A stretch of 64,000 bases of DNA from JAENVU01 sp031422675 (lineage in GTDB: Bacteria; Actinomycetota; Acidimicrobiia; IMCC26256; JAENVU01), in assembly GCA_031422675.1 (NCBI GenBank), contig JANPMG010000008.1, positions 33,196-97,195 of the forward strand. The letters are read 5' to 3'. Of this stretch, positions 1-8,646 are shown one piece after another. Below the pieces are notes generated by a model, which was not told the DNA's origin, did not search any database, and saw nothing but the letters and a program-made list of their open reading frames with translations. The translations under genes were made by a program, and so were the position numbers. Each line of letters starts with the position of its first letter. Within the stretch, counting starts at the first letter, position 1.

Positions 1-36
1 GTTTCGGGCGCGCTCGACCACGTTGGCGTCGGTCAC
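1..36 (-). CDS. 5' end of an unidentified gene, cut by the window edge
   Basis: On the minus strand a GTG at 36-34 shares a GTGA overlap with the pabC stop codon (35-33) and stays open to the edge, giving the 12 residues VTDANVVERARN. The overlap is the same type as that joining pabB to pabC, so a third co-translated gene is likely. Twelve residues are too few to identify it. Confidence 0.4.
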   Translation of the reverse strand, partial: MTDANVVERARN

Positions 37-869
37 GGATCCCGGTTTCGCCCGACGAGATCCGTGAACGCGGCGGCGAGTTGGATCGTCGCCGGACCGG
101 GAGCCGCCGGCAGCGCGCGTCCGTCGACGTGCGCAATTCCTTGTACCTCGCGGGTGGTCGACGTGAGGAACGCTTCCTCCGCGGTGGCGAGGGCCTCGAT
201 CGGAATCGGGGCTTCGCTCGGGTCCATTCCGAGATCACGTGCGAGTTCGAGGACGAGCGCCCGCGTCACGCCGAGGAGACAGCCCGACGCGGCGGGTGGG
301 GTCCTCAGGCGCTCACCGGAAACGAGGAAGATGTTCGAACCGGTGGCCTCGCACAGCTCGGCGCGCGTGTTCGGGAACACCGCCTCTCCCGCGCCGCGTT
401 CGTGAGCGAACGCGAGCGCACGCACGTTGTCCGCGTAGGAGATCGTCTTCAATCCGGCGGTTGCGGCCCGCTCGTTTCGGGTCCACGGCACGATCACCAC
501 ATCCACGGTCTCGGGCCACGGCGTCAGCGCGCTCGCCGCGATCACCACGGTCGGCGTGACGTCGGCGCGTTCGGAACCGAGCGGGGCCGGTCCGCCGGTC
601 ACCGTGATCCGGAGACGCGCGTCCGTGAGCTGGTTGGCCGCGAGCACCGCGTCGGCCCGGGATCGGAACTCGCCGCTCGCCGACATCGGGAGCCCGAGCC
701 CGGCCGCGGAACGTTCGAGCCGTTCGAGATGACGGGTCCACGCGAACGGGACGCCCGCGTAGACGCGCATCGTCTCGAAGACGCCGTCGCCGACGAGGAG
801 GCCGTGGTCCAACGGCGAGATGCGTAGCTGGTCGGCGTCGCCGAGTTGACCGTTGACGCTGACGATCAC
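33..869 (-). CDS. pabC: Class IV aminotransferase, probable 4-amino-4-deoxychorismate lyase
   Basis: The 278-residue protein has the fold-type IV PLP-enzyme pattern: an N-terminal SPLDHGLLVGDGVFET segment (about residues 18-33), the probable Schiff-base lysine K141 in GLKTISY, and the EATGSNIF phosphate-binding stretch near residue 170. ADC lyase releases pyruvate from aminodeoxychorismate to give p-aminobenzoate for folate. Assignment over branched-chain or D-amino-acid aminotransferase rests mainly on the neighbour: the GTG start at 869 overlaps the pabB stop in a GTGA, so the two are translationally coupled. An upstream in-frame ATG at 953 would add 28 Arg/Gly-rich residues inside pabB and is not used here. 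Confidence 0.8.
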   Translation of the reverse strand: MIVSVNGQLGDADQLRISPLDHGLLVGDGVFETMRVYAGVPFAWTRHLERLERSAAGLGLPMSASGEFRSRADAVLAANQLTDARLRITVTGGPAPLGSERADVTPTVVIAASALTPWPETVDVVIVPWTRNERAATAGLKTISYADNVRALAFAHERGAGEAVFPNTRAELCEATGSNIFLVSGERLRTPPAASGCLLGVTRALVLELARDLGMDPSEAPIPIEALATAEEAFLTSTTREVQGIAHVDGRALPAAPGPATIQLAAAFTDLVGRNRDP

Positions 870-2089
870 GAGCGCACCGCCGCCACCGCTTCGACGCGCG
901 GTTCGCCGGCGAGCGTGAGAAGCCGCGCCGCCTTCAGCTCGCTCTCGGCCCACTCACCGGCCGGATCCGAATCGATGGTGATCCCGGCACCGACCCCGAA
1001 CGTGGTCTCGGTCTCGGTGCACGTGAAGGTGCGGATCGCCACCGCGAGTTCGGCTCGGTCGCGGTCCGCGTCGATCCACCCGAGCGCGCCGCAGTAGACC
1101 CCGCGCCGGACCGGTTCGAGGTCCTCGATTGCCTGCATGACGCGCGGCTTGGGTGCGCCGGTGATCGAGGCGGGTGGGAACGTGGCGCGCAAGAGGGTGC
1201 CGATGCCGATGTCGGGTCGCAGCTCGCCACGCACCGTGCTCACCAGATGGACGAGACCGGGATGGGCCTCCAACTGGCAGAGCTCGGGGGTGTGAATGGA
1301 TCCCGGCACGCACACGCGGCCGAGATCGTTCCGAGCGAGATCGACGATCATCACGTTCTCGGCGCGATCTTTCTCACTGGTGCGCAGGCGCGCGGCGCGC
1401 GCGGCGGTGCCTTTGATGGGCCGGGTCTCGACGCGGCGGCCATCGATGGCGAGGAACTCCTCGGGTGACGCGGAGACGATCGCCAAACCCGGGCCCGAGC
1501 GCCAGAACATCGCGTGCGGCGCGGGATTGCCCGACGCGATGGTCCCGTACAACGCGACCGGATCGCGTGCGGGGCCGGTCAACCGGCGGGTCAGGTTCAC
1601 CTGGTAGCACTCGCCGGCGCGGATCAGTTCCTGGATCATGCGGACCCGCTGTTCGTACTGGCGCCGGTCGAGGCTGCCGGTCCACGCCGTCGTCGGGGTC
1701 AGCGCCATTACCCGGGCGGGGTCGTCGAACGCGCGCCGCAACACCTGCTGCTCGGCCGGGGCCCCCTCGAAGCGCAGCGCTCCGTCCGGGCCAACCTCGG
1801 CCCACGCCGCGAATCGGATGAAATGGATATCGGGAACGGACGGGCCGAACGGGTGCAGCGCCGCCGGACGCGGCACCACGCGCTCGATCGACCGGCCGGC
1901 GTCGTAGCCCATGAAGCCCGCCCACCAACCGGCATCGGTGCGGTCCAGCCGGTCGAACCCACCAGTGGTGGCGTGGGGCTCCTGGATCTGGTCGATCGCT
2001 CCGAACGCCACCATCGATCGGGCGCCGTCCCGGACGACGGCGACCGCATGATCGGGGGGAAGGGCGGCGACCACCGCGGCCAGCGACAT
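866..2089 (-). CDS. pabB: Aminodeoxychorismate synthase component I
   Basis: The 407-residue protein is a chorismate-binding enzyme. The diagnostic PIKGT motif with lysine K226 is the PabB signature; anthranilate synthase TrpE has Ala at that position. Further family blocks are present: ECYQVNLTRR, SPEEFL, ENVMIVDLARND, TFPPASITGAPK and the C-terminal GVGAGITIDSDP. It converts chorismate with ammonia to aminodeoxychorismate in the cytosol. No glutamine amidotransferase (pabA) is in the window. The frame stays open far upstream of the chosen ATG, but that part is antisense to the LCP gene; similarity to the family begins near MSLAAVV. Confidence 0.92.
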   Translation of the reverse strand: MSLAAVVAALPPDHAVAVVRDGARSMVAFGAIDQIQEPHATTGGFDRLDRTDAGWWAGFMGYDAGRSIERVVPRPAALHPFGPSVPDIHFIRFAAWAEVGPDGALRFEGAPAEQQVLRRAFDDPARVMALTPTTAWTGSLDRRQYEQRVRMIQELIRAGECYQVNLTRRLTGPARDPVALYGTIASGNPAPHAMFWRSGPGLAIVSASPEEFLAIDGRRVETRPIKGTAARAARLRTSEKDRAENVMIVDLARNDLGRVCVPGSIHTPELCQLEAHPGLVHLVSTVRGELRPDIGIGTLLRATFPPASITGAPKPRVMQAIEDLEPVRRGVYCGALGWIDADRDRAELAVAIRTFTCTETETTFGVGAGITIDSDPAGEWAESELKAARLLTLAGEPRVEAVAAVRS

Positions 2090-2182
2090 CGGCGCCGAGG
2101 CTACGCCAGGGCTCGGCGGCGCGGTCCGGAGGTTCGGCTGCGCCCCCGAAATCGGGCGGGGCGCCGCTACCATCGACGAGCC

Positions 2183-3607
2183 GTGGCTCTCACTCCCGCC
2201 TCCTGGCGTGTCTTCCGGCGTCGTTTCCTCGCCGCGTGTGTCGCGGCGCTCGTGGTGATCGTCGCCACCGTCGTCGTGTTGAACGTCAAGGTCCTCCGCA
2301 CCCTGGCGGACACGGAGAAGATCCCCGATCTGGTGTTCCCCGAGGGGCCGGCGCAGGGCGGCAACTACCTCATCATCGGATCGGACTCGCGTGCGTTCGT
2401 GTCCGAGCCCGGCCAGGAGCAGGCGTTCGGGACGAAGCAGGAACAGACCGGCCAGCGCGCCGACGTGATGATGGTGCTCCACATCGATCCGGACACGAAG
2501 TCGAGCCTGCTCGTCTCGTTCCCTCGTGATCTGATGGTCGAGTTCCCGGACGGGAGCGAAGCGCAGATCAACTCGGCGTTCGACAAAGGTCCCCAAGCCG
2601 TCATCGACATCATGAAGCAGGACTTCAACGTCGACATCAACCACTACGTGCAGGTGGACTTCCAGGCCTTCATCAGCGTGGTGGACGCGGTGGGGACGAT
2701 CAATGTCTTGTTTCCGAACCCCACCCGGGACGCGTTCTCGGGTTTGAGTATCCCCGCCGCCGGGTGCGTGGCACTGGACGGGAACAGCGCGCTGGCGTTC
2801 GTGCGCTCCCGCAAGCGCGAGGAGTTCATCGGCGGGCGCTGGCGCGACACCAGTGGCCGCTCGGATCTCGACCGCATCACCCGCCAGCAGGACTTCATTC
2901 GCAAACTCGCCGCCAAGGCGTCGGCGAAAGCCGGGCAGAACCCGCTCGACGCGATCGACATCGCGAACGCGGTGGTACCGAAGTTGAAGGTCGACGAGCA
3001 ACTGAGCACCGAGGACATCCTGCGGCTGGTCCGGACCTTCCGCAACGTCGATCCGAATCAACCCGGGGCGCTGGACATGCAGACGCTCCCGGTGGTGCCC
3101 TCGCCCTCGAACCCGAACCGCCTCGTGGTGAACGAGGGCGCGGCCGCCCCGCTGTTGGACCAACTGCGCTTCGGCGCAACGTCGTCGACGGATCCGGTGA
3201 CGGTCCAGCCCGTCGACGTCACCGTGAGCGTGGTGAACGGCTCCGGCAAAGACGGCGCCGCCGGCCGGGCGTTCGCCGACCTGCAGGCCAAGGCGTTCGC
3301 GCCCGGCACCACGGGGAACACCACCCTCACGGCCACCACCCAGGTCCGGTACGCGCCGGACGCTCGGGCCAAGGGCGAGTTGGTGGCGCAGTACCTCGGC
3401 GGGGTCGGCCAGCTTGTCGCGGATTCCACCCTCACTGGCGCGGACGTCAACGGCGTAGACGTCACCGTCGTGATCGGCGCCGACTGGCGGGGAGTCGTGC
3501 GTCGGGACAAGGACGCGAAGCCGGCACCGACGTCCAGCACCTCGGCGGCCCAGGGCGGTTCGAAGTCCTCGGCGACGACCGGTCCCCCCGCCGGTCCGGT
3601 CTGCTGA
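2183..3607 (+). CDS. LytR-CpsA-Psr (LCP) family cell-wall glycopolymer ligase
   Basis: This 474-residue protein has a short basic cytoplasmic start, one membrane helix (about residues 15-36) and a large extracellular part. LCP hallmarks are visible: the NYLIIGSDSRAF strand, arginines in FPRDLMVEFPDG, the VQVDFQAF segment and LAFVRSRK followed by DLDRITRQQDFI. A C-terminal LytR_C-type domain starts near residue 345 (VTVSVVNGSGKDG). LCP enzymes transfer lipid-linked glycopolymers to peptidoglycan; in mycobacteria Lcp1 (Rv3267) attaches arabinogalactan. GTG at 2183 was chosen because it sits directly before the basic residues and helix; it is divergent from pabB with 93 bases between them. It opens the envelope operon running to 11425. 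Confidence 0.9.
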   Translation: MALTPASWRVFRRRFLAACVAALVVIVATVVVLNVKVLRTLADTEKIPDLVFPEGPAQGGNYLIIGSDSRAFVSEPGQEQAFGTKQEQTGQRADVMMVLHIDPDTKSSLLVSFPRDLMVEFPDGSEAQINSAFDKGPQAVIDIMKQDFNVDINHYVQVDFQAFISVVDAVGTINVLFPNPTRDAFSGLSIPAAGCVALDGNSALAFVRSRKREEFIGGRWRDTSGRSDLDRITRQQDFIRKLAAKASAKAGQNPLDAIDIANAVVPKLKVDEQLSTEDILRLVRTFRNVDPNQPGALDMQTLPVVPSPSNPNRLVVNEGAAAPLLDQLRFGATSSTDPVTVQPVDVTVSVVNGSGKDGAAGRAFADLQAKAFAPGTTGNTTLTATTQVRYAPDARAKGELVAQYLGGVGQLVADSTLTGADVNGVDVTVVIGADWRGVVRRDKDAKPAPTSSTSAAQGGSKSSATTGPPAGPVC

Positions 3608-3690
3608 GCGGCCCGCGCCGGGCGCAGCGGGCACAACCGTCACGCCACTCGGGGAAAAGGTGGCCGACGCCGGCCCCTAGAATCTCGCCG

Positions 3691-4713
3691 ATGCCCACCC
3701 TCCTCATCACCGGTGCCGCCGGGTTCATCGGCTCGAACTTCGCTCGGCACTGGGTCACCGCCCACCCCGAGGATCGGGTGGTGTGTGTGGATCTGCTCAC
3801 GTATGCCGGGAATCGTCCGAACCTCGACGACATCGCGGATCGGATCTCGTTCATCGAGGCGGACATCGGCGACGGGCCGGCGATGACCCGCGCGCTCGAG
3901 ACCCACGGTGTCGACGTGATCGTGAACTTTGCGGCCGAGTCCCACAACAGTTTTGCGATCCTGAACCCGGGCGTCTTCATGCGCACCAATGCGCTCGGCA
4001 CCCAGGTGCTCTGCGACGCGGCCCGGACCGTTGGCGTGGAACGGTTCCACCACGTGTCCACATGCGAGGTCTACGGCGACCTCGCCCTCGACGATCCCGG
4101 CGCGTTCACCGAGGACTCGCCGTATCGGCCCCGGACCCCGTACAACGCGTCGAAAGCCGCGGCCGATCATATTGTGCGGGCCTATCACGAGACCTTCGAC
4201 CTGCCGATCACCATCACCAATTGCTCCAACAATTACGGGCCCTATCAGTTCCCCGAGAAGGTCATTCCCCTGTTCACCACGCGAGCCCTGGACGACGAGG
4301 CGCTCCCGCTGTACGAGTCGACCGCCAACCAGCGCGAGTGGCTGCACGTGGACGACCACTGCACCGCGATCGAACTCGTGTTGAACGAGGGCCGAGTGGG
4401 CGAGACCTACAACGTGGGGAGCGGAATCGAGGCGAGCATCGCGGAGATCGCGGATCTCGTCCTCGACGCCGCCTCCAAGCCCGCCTCACTCAAGACGATC
4501 GTGCCGGACCGTCCTGGCCACGACCGGCGCTATCTCCTGGACAGCACGAAGCTGCGGGACGAGCTCGGTTGGAAGCCGGCGGTGGAGTTCGATGCCGGTA
4601 TCCGCGCCACGGTGGCCTGGTACGCGGCCCACCGGGAGTGGTGGGAACCGCTCAAAGACCGCGCTCCGGTGGTCGAAGACACGTGGGGATCAGCATCGAG
4701 CACGAGGGGTTGA
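3691..4713 (+). CDS. dTDP-glucose 4,6-dehydratase-like SDR (RmlB family) with a Cys in the active-site acid position
   Basis: The 340-residue extended SDR has the NAD-binding GAAGFIGSN motif near its start and the YNASK catalytic pair Y151/K155. Overall pattern (TYAGNRPNLDD, NNYGPYQFPEKVIPLF, REWLHVDDH, PGHDRRYLLD) matches dTDP-glucose 4,6-dehydratase, which makes the 4-keto-6-deoxy precursor of dTDP-rhamnose. The RmlB signature Thr-Asp-Glu reads Thr124-Cys125-Glu126 here, so the Asp that normally protonates the leaving hydroxyl is replaced by Cys. That may mean altered chemistry or another nucleotide sugar. ATG 3691 begins right at the Rossmann motif. No rmlC or rmlD lies next to it, which leaves the rhamnose route incomplete in this window. 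Confidence 0.82.
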   Translation: MPTLLITGAAGFIGSNFARHWVTAHPEDRVVCVDLLTYAGNRPNLDDIADRISFIEADIGDGPAMTRALETHGVDVIVNFAAESHNSFAILNPGVFMRTNALGTQVLCDAARTVGVERFHHVSTCEVYGDLALDDPGAFTEDSPYRPRTPYNASKAAADHIVRAYHETFDLPITITNCSNNYGPYQFPEKVIPLFTTRALDDEALPLYESTANQREWLHVDDHCTAIELVLNEGRVGETYNVGSGIEASIAEIADLVLDAASKPASLKTIVPDRPGHDRRYLLDSTKLRDELGWKPAVEFDAGIRATVAWYAAHREWWEPLKDRAPVVEDTWGSASSTRG

Positions 4714-4716
4714 ATC

Positions 4717-6012
4717 ATGAGTGATGTCGCGATCATTGGCGCGGGGTACGTCGGGCTCACTACCGCGGTATGTCTGGCCCATCTCGGCCACGACGTCGTG
4801 TGCGCGGACATCGACGCGGAGCGCGTCGAACGGCTGAACAAGGGCGAGGTGCCGATCCTCGAGGACGGCCTCCCCGAGCTGCTCGCCGAAGGCCTCTCGT
4901 CCCGCCGGTTGCGGTTCGTGTTGGGCGCGAAGAACGCGGCGAGCACCTCGCAGTTCGTGTTCCTGTGCGTGCCCACGCCCCAGGGCGACGACGGCGCCGC
5001 CGACCTCTCCTACGTGGACGCGGTCGCGCGCGAGATCGCAGCGGTCCTGCGCCCCGGGACGGTGGTGATCAACAAGTCGACGATGCCGGTGGGTTCCACG
5101 CGCATGGTGCAACGGGTCCTCGCCGAGGCCGGTGCGCCGCCCGAGGACGTCTTGGTGGCGTCGAACCCGGAGTTCTTGCGCGAGGGCACGTCGATTCGTG
5201 ACTTCCTCGAACCGAACCGCGTGGTCATCGGCTGCACCGACGCGTCGGTCGCGGTGCGCGTCTCGGATCTCTACAAGAACCTCAACGCGCCGATCCTCGT
5301 GACCGACCCCGCGTCGGCGGAAATGATCAAGTACGCATCGAACGCGTTCCTCGCCACGAAGATCTCGTTCATCAACGCAATTGCGAACCTCTGCGAGGCC
5401 GTCGATGCCGACGTGCGCGAGGTGGCGCTCGGCATGGGCTACGACCAGCGGATCGGGTTCGAGTTCCTCCACCCGGGACCGGGGTACGGCGGGTCGTGTT
5501 TCCCGAAGGACACTCAGGCGTTGCTCTACACCGCGCGCAACGCGGGCTATGACTTCTCGCTGCTCGAAGGCGTGGTGCAGGTCAACAAGGAACAACACGC
5601 GCGCATGGTCACGAAGATGGCCGATCTCGTCGGCGGATCGCTCGACGGCGTCACGATCGCCTGTTGGGGCCTCACCTTCAAGGCCAACACCGACGACCTC
5701 CGGGATTCGCCGGCAATCGCGTTCGTCCGCCGACTCCTGGAATCCGGCGCGATCGTGCGGGCCTACGACCCGGCCGCCGGGGAGCGGGCGGGCGAGCTGG
5801 TGCCCGGCCTCGAGATCTTCGCCGATCCCTACGAAGTCTGCGAAGGCGCCGCGGCGCTCGCCGTGCTCACCGAGTGGGACGAGTTCCGGTGGATGGACTT
5901 CGTGCGAGTGGCGGAAATGTTGCAGACTCCCACGGTGCTCGACACCCGGAACCTCCTGGACCCGGCGGCGCTGCGCCGCCACGGCTACACCTACGAAGGC
6001 GTAGGTCGCTAG
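4717..6012 (+). CDS. ugd: UDP-glucose 6-dehydrogenase
   Basis: This 431-residue enzyme oxidises UDP-glucose to UDP-glucuronate with two NAD. It begins with the Rossmann motif GAGYVGL, contains FLCVPTPQGDDG and NPEFLREGTS, and carries the catalytic cysteine C261 in GGSCFPKD. The C-terminal UDP-binding domain includes CWGLTFKANTDDLRDSP. The ATG lies three bases after the previous stop, and its own stop shares a base with the GTG of the next gene. UDP-glucuronate is the substrate of the following decarboxylase, so the two form a direct pathway. Confidence 0.95.
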   Translation: MSDVAIIGAGYVGLTTAVCLAHLGHDVVCADIDAERVERLNKGEVPILEDGLPELLAEGLSSRRLRFVLGAKNAASTSQFVFLCVPTPQGDDGAADLSYVDAVAREIAAVLRPGTVVINKSTMPVGSTRMVQRVLAEAGAPPEDVLVASNPEFLREGTSIRDFLEPNRVVIGCTDASVAVRVSDLYKNLNAPILVTDPASAEMIKYASNAFLATKISFINAIANLCEAVDADVREVALGMGYDQRIGFEFLHPGPGYGGSCFPKDTQALLYTARNAGYDFSLLEGVVQVNKEQHARMVTKMADLVGGSLDGVTIACWGLTFKANTDDLRDSPAIAFVRRLLESGAIVRAYDPAAGERAGELVPGLEIFADPYEVCEGAAALAVLTEWDEFRWMDFVRVAEMLQTPTVLDTRNLLDPAALRRHGYTYEGVGR

Positions 6013-7007
6013 TGCCCGAAGTCCCGGATCTGCCCCGGCGGCGGGCCACCGACGCACCGCGGTCCCGGGCCGTGGTCACCGGCGCCGCGGGCTTCCTCGG
6101 TTCACACCTGGCGGAGAAGCTGGTGGCGGACGGCTGGGAAGTGGTCGGCCTCGACAACCTGCTCACCGGCCGCATGGAGAACCTCGAAGCGCTGCTCCCG
6201 CACGAGGCGTTCTCGTTCTCCCACTACGACGTGACGAACTTCGTCCACGTGGCCGGACCCGTCGACGCGGTACTGCACTTCGCGAGCCCGGCCAGCCCGG
6301 TGGACTACCTCGAGCATCCGATCAAGACCATGAAGGTCGGATCGCTCGGCACCCACAACATGCTCGGGCTCGCCCTCGCGAAGGGTGCCCGGTTCTTCCT
6401 CGCCTCCACGAGCGAGGTGTACGGCGACCCGCAGGTCCATCCCCAGACCGAGGATTACTGGGGTCACGTGAACCCCATCGGTCCGCGCGGGGTCTATGAC
6501 GAAGCGAAGCGATTCGCCGAAGCGCTCACGCTCGCGTACCACCGCAGTCACGGCCTCGACGTGCGCATCATCCGTATCTTCAACACCTTCGGTCCTCGGC
6601 TCCGGCCGCGTGACGGGCGAGTGGTGTCGAACTTCCTGACCCAGGCGATGGAGGGTGAGTCGCTCACGGTGTACGGGGACGGCAAGCAGTCGCGGTCGTT
6701 CTGTTACGTCGAAGACGAGATCCGCGGGATCGTCGCGCTCCTCAACTCGGACTACGTGGGTCCGGTCAACATCGGGAACCCGAACGAGTTCACGATCCTC
6801 GAACTCGCCGAAGCGGTCATCGACGTCACCGGTTCGAAGTCCGAGATCGTGTTCGAGGATCTCCCTGTGGACGACCCCACCCAGCGGAAACCGGACATCA
6901 GCCTGGCGACGTCGCTCCTGGGCTGGGAGCCAACGATCCAACTCCGCGAAGGACTCGAACGAACCTATGCGTGGTACCGGGCGGAACTCGAGGCTCGGGG
7001 TGCCTGA
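6012..7007 (+). CDS. UDP-glucuronate decarboxylase (UDP-xylose synthase)-like SDR
   Basis: The 331-residue SDR has GAAGFLGSH near residue 26, STSEVYGDP, and a YxxxK pair at Y162/K166 inside the stretch RGVYDEAKRFAE that is typical of UDP-xylose synthase. RIFNTFGPR and the SFCYVEDEIRGI region also match that family. It would decarboxylate UDP-glucuronate from the preceding Ugd to UDP-xylose. GTG at 6012 shares its G with the ugd TAG stop. The 3' end overlaps the next gene by eight bases. A dTDP-glucose dehydratase role is less likely because the neighbour supplies UDP-glucuronate. Confidence 0.88.
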   Translation: MPEVPDLPRRRATDAPRSRAVVTGAAGFLGSHLAEKLVADGWEVVGLDNLLTGRMENLEALLPHEAFSFSHYDVTNFVHVAGPVDAVLHFASPASPVDYLEHPIKTMKVGSLGTHNMLGLALAKGARFFLASTSEVYGDPQVHPQTEDYWGHVNPIGPRGVYDEAKRFAEALTLAYHRSHGLDVRIIRIFNTFGPRLRPRDGRVVSNFLTQAMEGESLTVYGDGKQSRSFCYVEDEIRGIVALLNSDYVGPVNIGNPNEFTILELAEAVIDVTGSKSEIVFEDLPVDDPTQRKPDISLATSLLGWEPTIQLREGLERTYAWYRAELEARGA

Positions 7008-7719
7008 CGTCGATCAGCCTGACGTGGGCGGCTACACGAAGTTGTCGGTCATCGTCCCGATCTTTAACGAGCGCAACACGGTCGTCGAGATCATGCGCCG
7101 GATGCGCGCTGTCGATCTCCCGATCGAACGGGAGTTCATCCTCGTCGACGACGGCAGCTCGGACGGCACCCGTCAGGTCCTGGCCCAGCTCGGCGACAGC
7201 ACCGCGCGGGTGATCAGCCATCCGGCGAATCGGGGCAAGGGGGCGGCGATCCGTACCGGCCTCGAACACGCCACCGGGGATCTCGTCCTGATCCAGGACG
7301 CGGACCTCGAGTACGACCCCGAGGACTGGCCGAAGCTGCTGGCGCCGATCTTCCGCGGCAAGGCCACGGTGGTCTACGGGTCGCGCTTCACCGGTGAACG
7401 GCGCAACATGTTGTTCCTGCATTGGGTCGGCAACCGGATGCTCTCGCTGCTGACCAACGTGCTCTACAACACGACGCTCTCGGACATGGAGACCTGTTAC
7501 AAGGTGTTCGACCGGAAGGTGCTGGACCGGGTCACCATCAAGTCTGACCGCTTCGACTTCGAGCCCGAGATCACCGCCAAGGTGCTGCGCCAAGGCATCC
7601 GGATCTACGAAGTCCCGATTTCGTACGCGGGACGCGAGCCGAGTGAGGGCAAGAAGATCACCTGGCGGGACGGCTTCGCGGCCGTGGGTGCGCTGGTGAA
7701 GTTCCGCTTCGTCCGCTGA
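7000..7719 (+). CDS. GT2 glycosyltransferase, polyprenyl-phosphate sugar transferase-like
   Basis: The 239-residue cytosolic GT-A enzyme has SVIVPIFNERNTV at its start, DDGSSDGT, the metal-binding DADLEYDP and YGSRFTGERRN, a pattern of DPM1-type enzymes that load sugars from nucleotide donors onto polyprenyl phosphate. It has no membrane domain of its own. GTG 7000 overlaps the previous gene by eight bases, and the stop TGA shares a base with the next ATG. Dolichol-type mannosyl or glucosyl transfer is the likeliest role; the donor cannot be read from sequence. Confidence 0.85.
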   Translation: MPDVDQPDVGGYTKLSVIVPIFNERNTVVEIMRRMRAVDLPIEREFILVDDGSSDGTRQVLAQLGDSTARVISHPANRGKGAAIRTGLEHATGDLVLIQDADLEYDPEDWPKLLAPIFRGKATVVYGSRFTGERRNMLFLHWVGNRMLSLLTNVLYNTTLSDMETCYKVFDRKVLDRVTIKSDRFDFEPEITAKVLRQGIRIYEVPISYAGREPSEGKKITWRDGFAAVGALVKFRFVR

Positions 7720-8633
7720 TGGCCGTGCCGGCGAGCTCACCGGCGTGGGCTGCGGTCGTCGTGAACTACCACTCGGGCCCCGAACTCGCGCACTGCGTCG
7801 ACGCGCTCCTCGCCGACTCGAGTGCGGGGCTGGTCGAGGTGGTGGTCGTCGACAACGGATCGGGACCCGGTGAGATGGACGCGCTGGTCGCGTCCCGACC
7901 GGCAGTGACGGTGCTCCGACCCGGGGCCAATCTCGGCTATGCCCGCGCCGCCAACTTGGGGATCGCGGCGACGGTGGCGACGGTGGTGGCCGTGGTGAAT
8001 CCCGATGCGATCGTGGCGCCCGGAAGCGGGGCCACGATCCTCGCCCGATTCCGCGCCGACGATCGCATCGGCGTGGTCGGCCCGATGATCCGGAACCCGG
8101 ATGGCACCGTCTATCCCTCGGCCCGCGTTGCGCCCGGGCTGGGAGTCGCGGTCGGTCACGCCGTCCTCGGTGAGGTCGCGCCTCGCAACCGGTTCACCCG
8201 CGCCTATCGCCAACTCGATGCGGACCCCGCGGTCGGCCGCGCGGTGGACTGGGTGTCCGGCGCGGCGGTCTGGTTCCGCCGCGCCGCGCTCGATCGTGCG
8301 GGCGGCTGGGACGAACGCTTCTTCATGTTCATGGAAGACGTCGACGTGTGCCGGACCGTCCGAGGCACCGGTGCGGTCGTTTGGTACGAACCGGCGGCGA
8401 ACGTGGTGCACGCGGTGGGAACGAGCCGCGCGGCCGCGCCGGTGCGCTCGATCGTGATGCACCACCGCGCGGCCTACCGCTATACGGAAAAGTGGTCGAC
8501 CGGACTCCGGCGCGCGGTGCTCCCCGCGGCGGGTGCCTTCCTCGCCGCCCGGGCCGGGGTCCAGATCCTGGCCGCCGCGGGCGAACGAGCCCGACCGCGC
8601 CGGCGTCCCGAAATCCATCGCGCGACCAGGTAG
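7719..8633 (+). CDS. GT2 glycosyltransferase, WbbL/rhamnosyltransferase-like
   Basis: This 304-residue GT2 protein shows VVNYHSGPEL, VVVVDNGSG, NLGYARAANLG, a VNPDA metal-site variant and the acceptor-side block WVSGAAVWFRRAAL followed by ERFFMFMEDVDVC. The pattern and length fit the WbbL group, which adds rhamnose to GlcNAc-PP-polyprenol in mycobacteria. Its place two genes before a sugar-1-phosphate nucleotidylyltransferase repeats the mycobacterial wbbL-manB pairing (recalled, not searched). ATG 7719 is coupled to the preceding stop by TGATG. The donor sugar is not certain. Confidence 0.8.
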   Translation: MAVPASSPAWAAVVVNYHSGPELAHCVDALLADSSAGLVEVVVVDNGSGPGEMDALVASRPAVTVLRPGANLGYARAANLGIAATVATVVAVVNPDAIVAPGSGATILARFRADDRIGVVGPMIRNPDGTVYPSARVAPGLGVAVGHAVLGEVAPRNRFTRAYRQLDADPAVGRAVDWVSGAAVWFRRAALDRAGGWDERFFMFMEDVDVCRTVRGTGAVVWYEPAANVVHAVGTSRAAAPVRSIVMHHRAAYRYTEKWSTGLRRAVLPAAGAFLAARAGVQILAAAGERARPRRRPEIHRATR

Positions 8634-8646
8634 CCTGGCGCCTCGC

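Noticed and set aside
2090..3643. Open minus-strand frame extending pabB by over 500 codons upstream
   Set aside because: It is antisense to the LCP gene, has the Arg/Asp/Val-rich composition of GC-rich shadow frames and shows no family similarity; PabB similarity starts at 2089.
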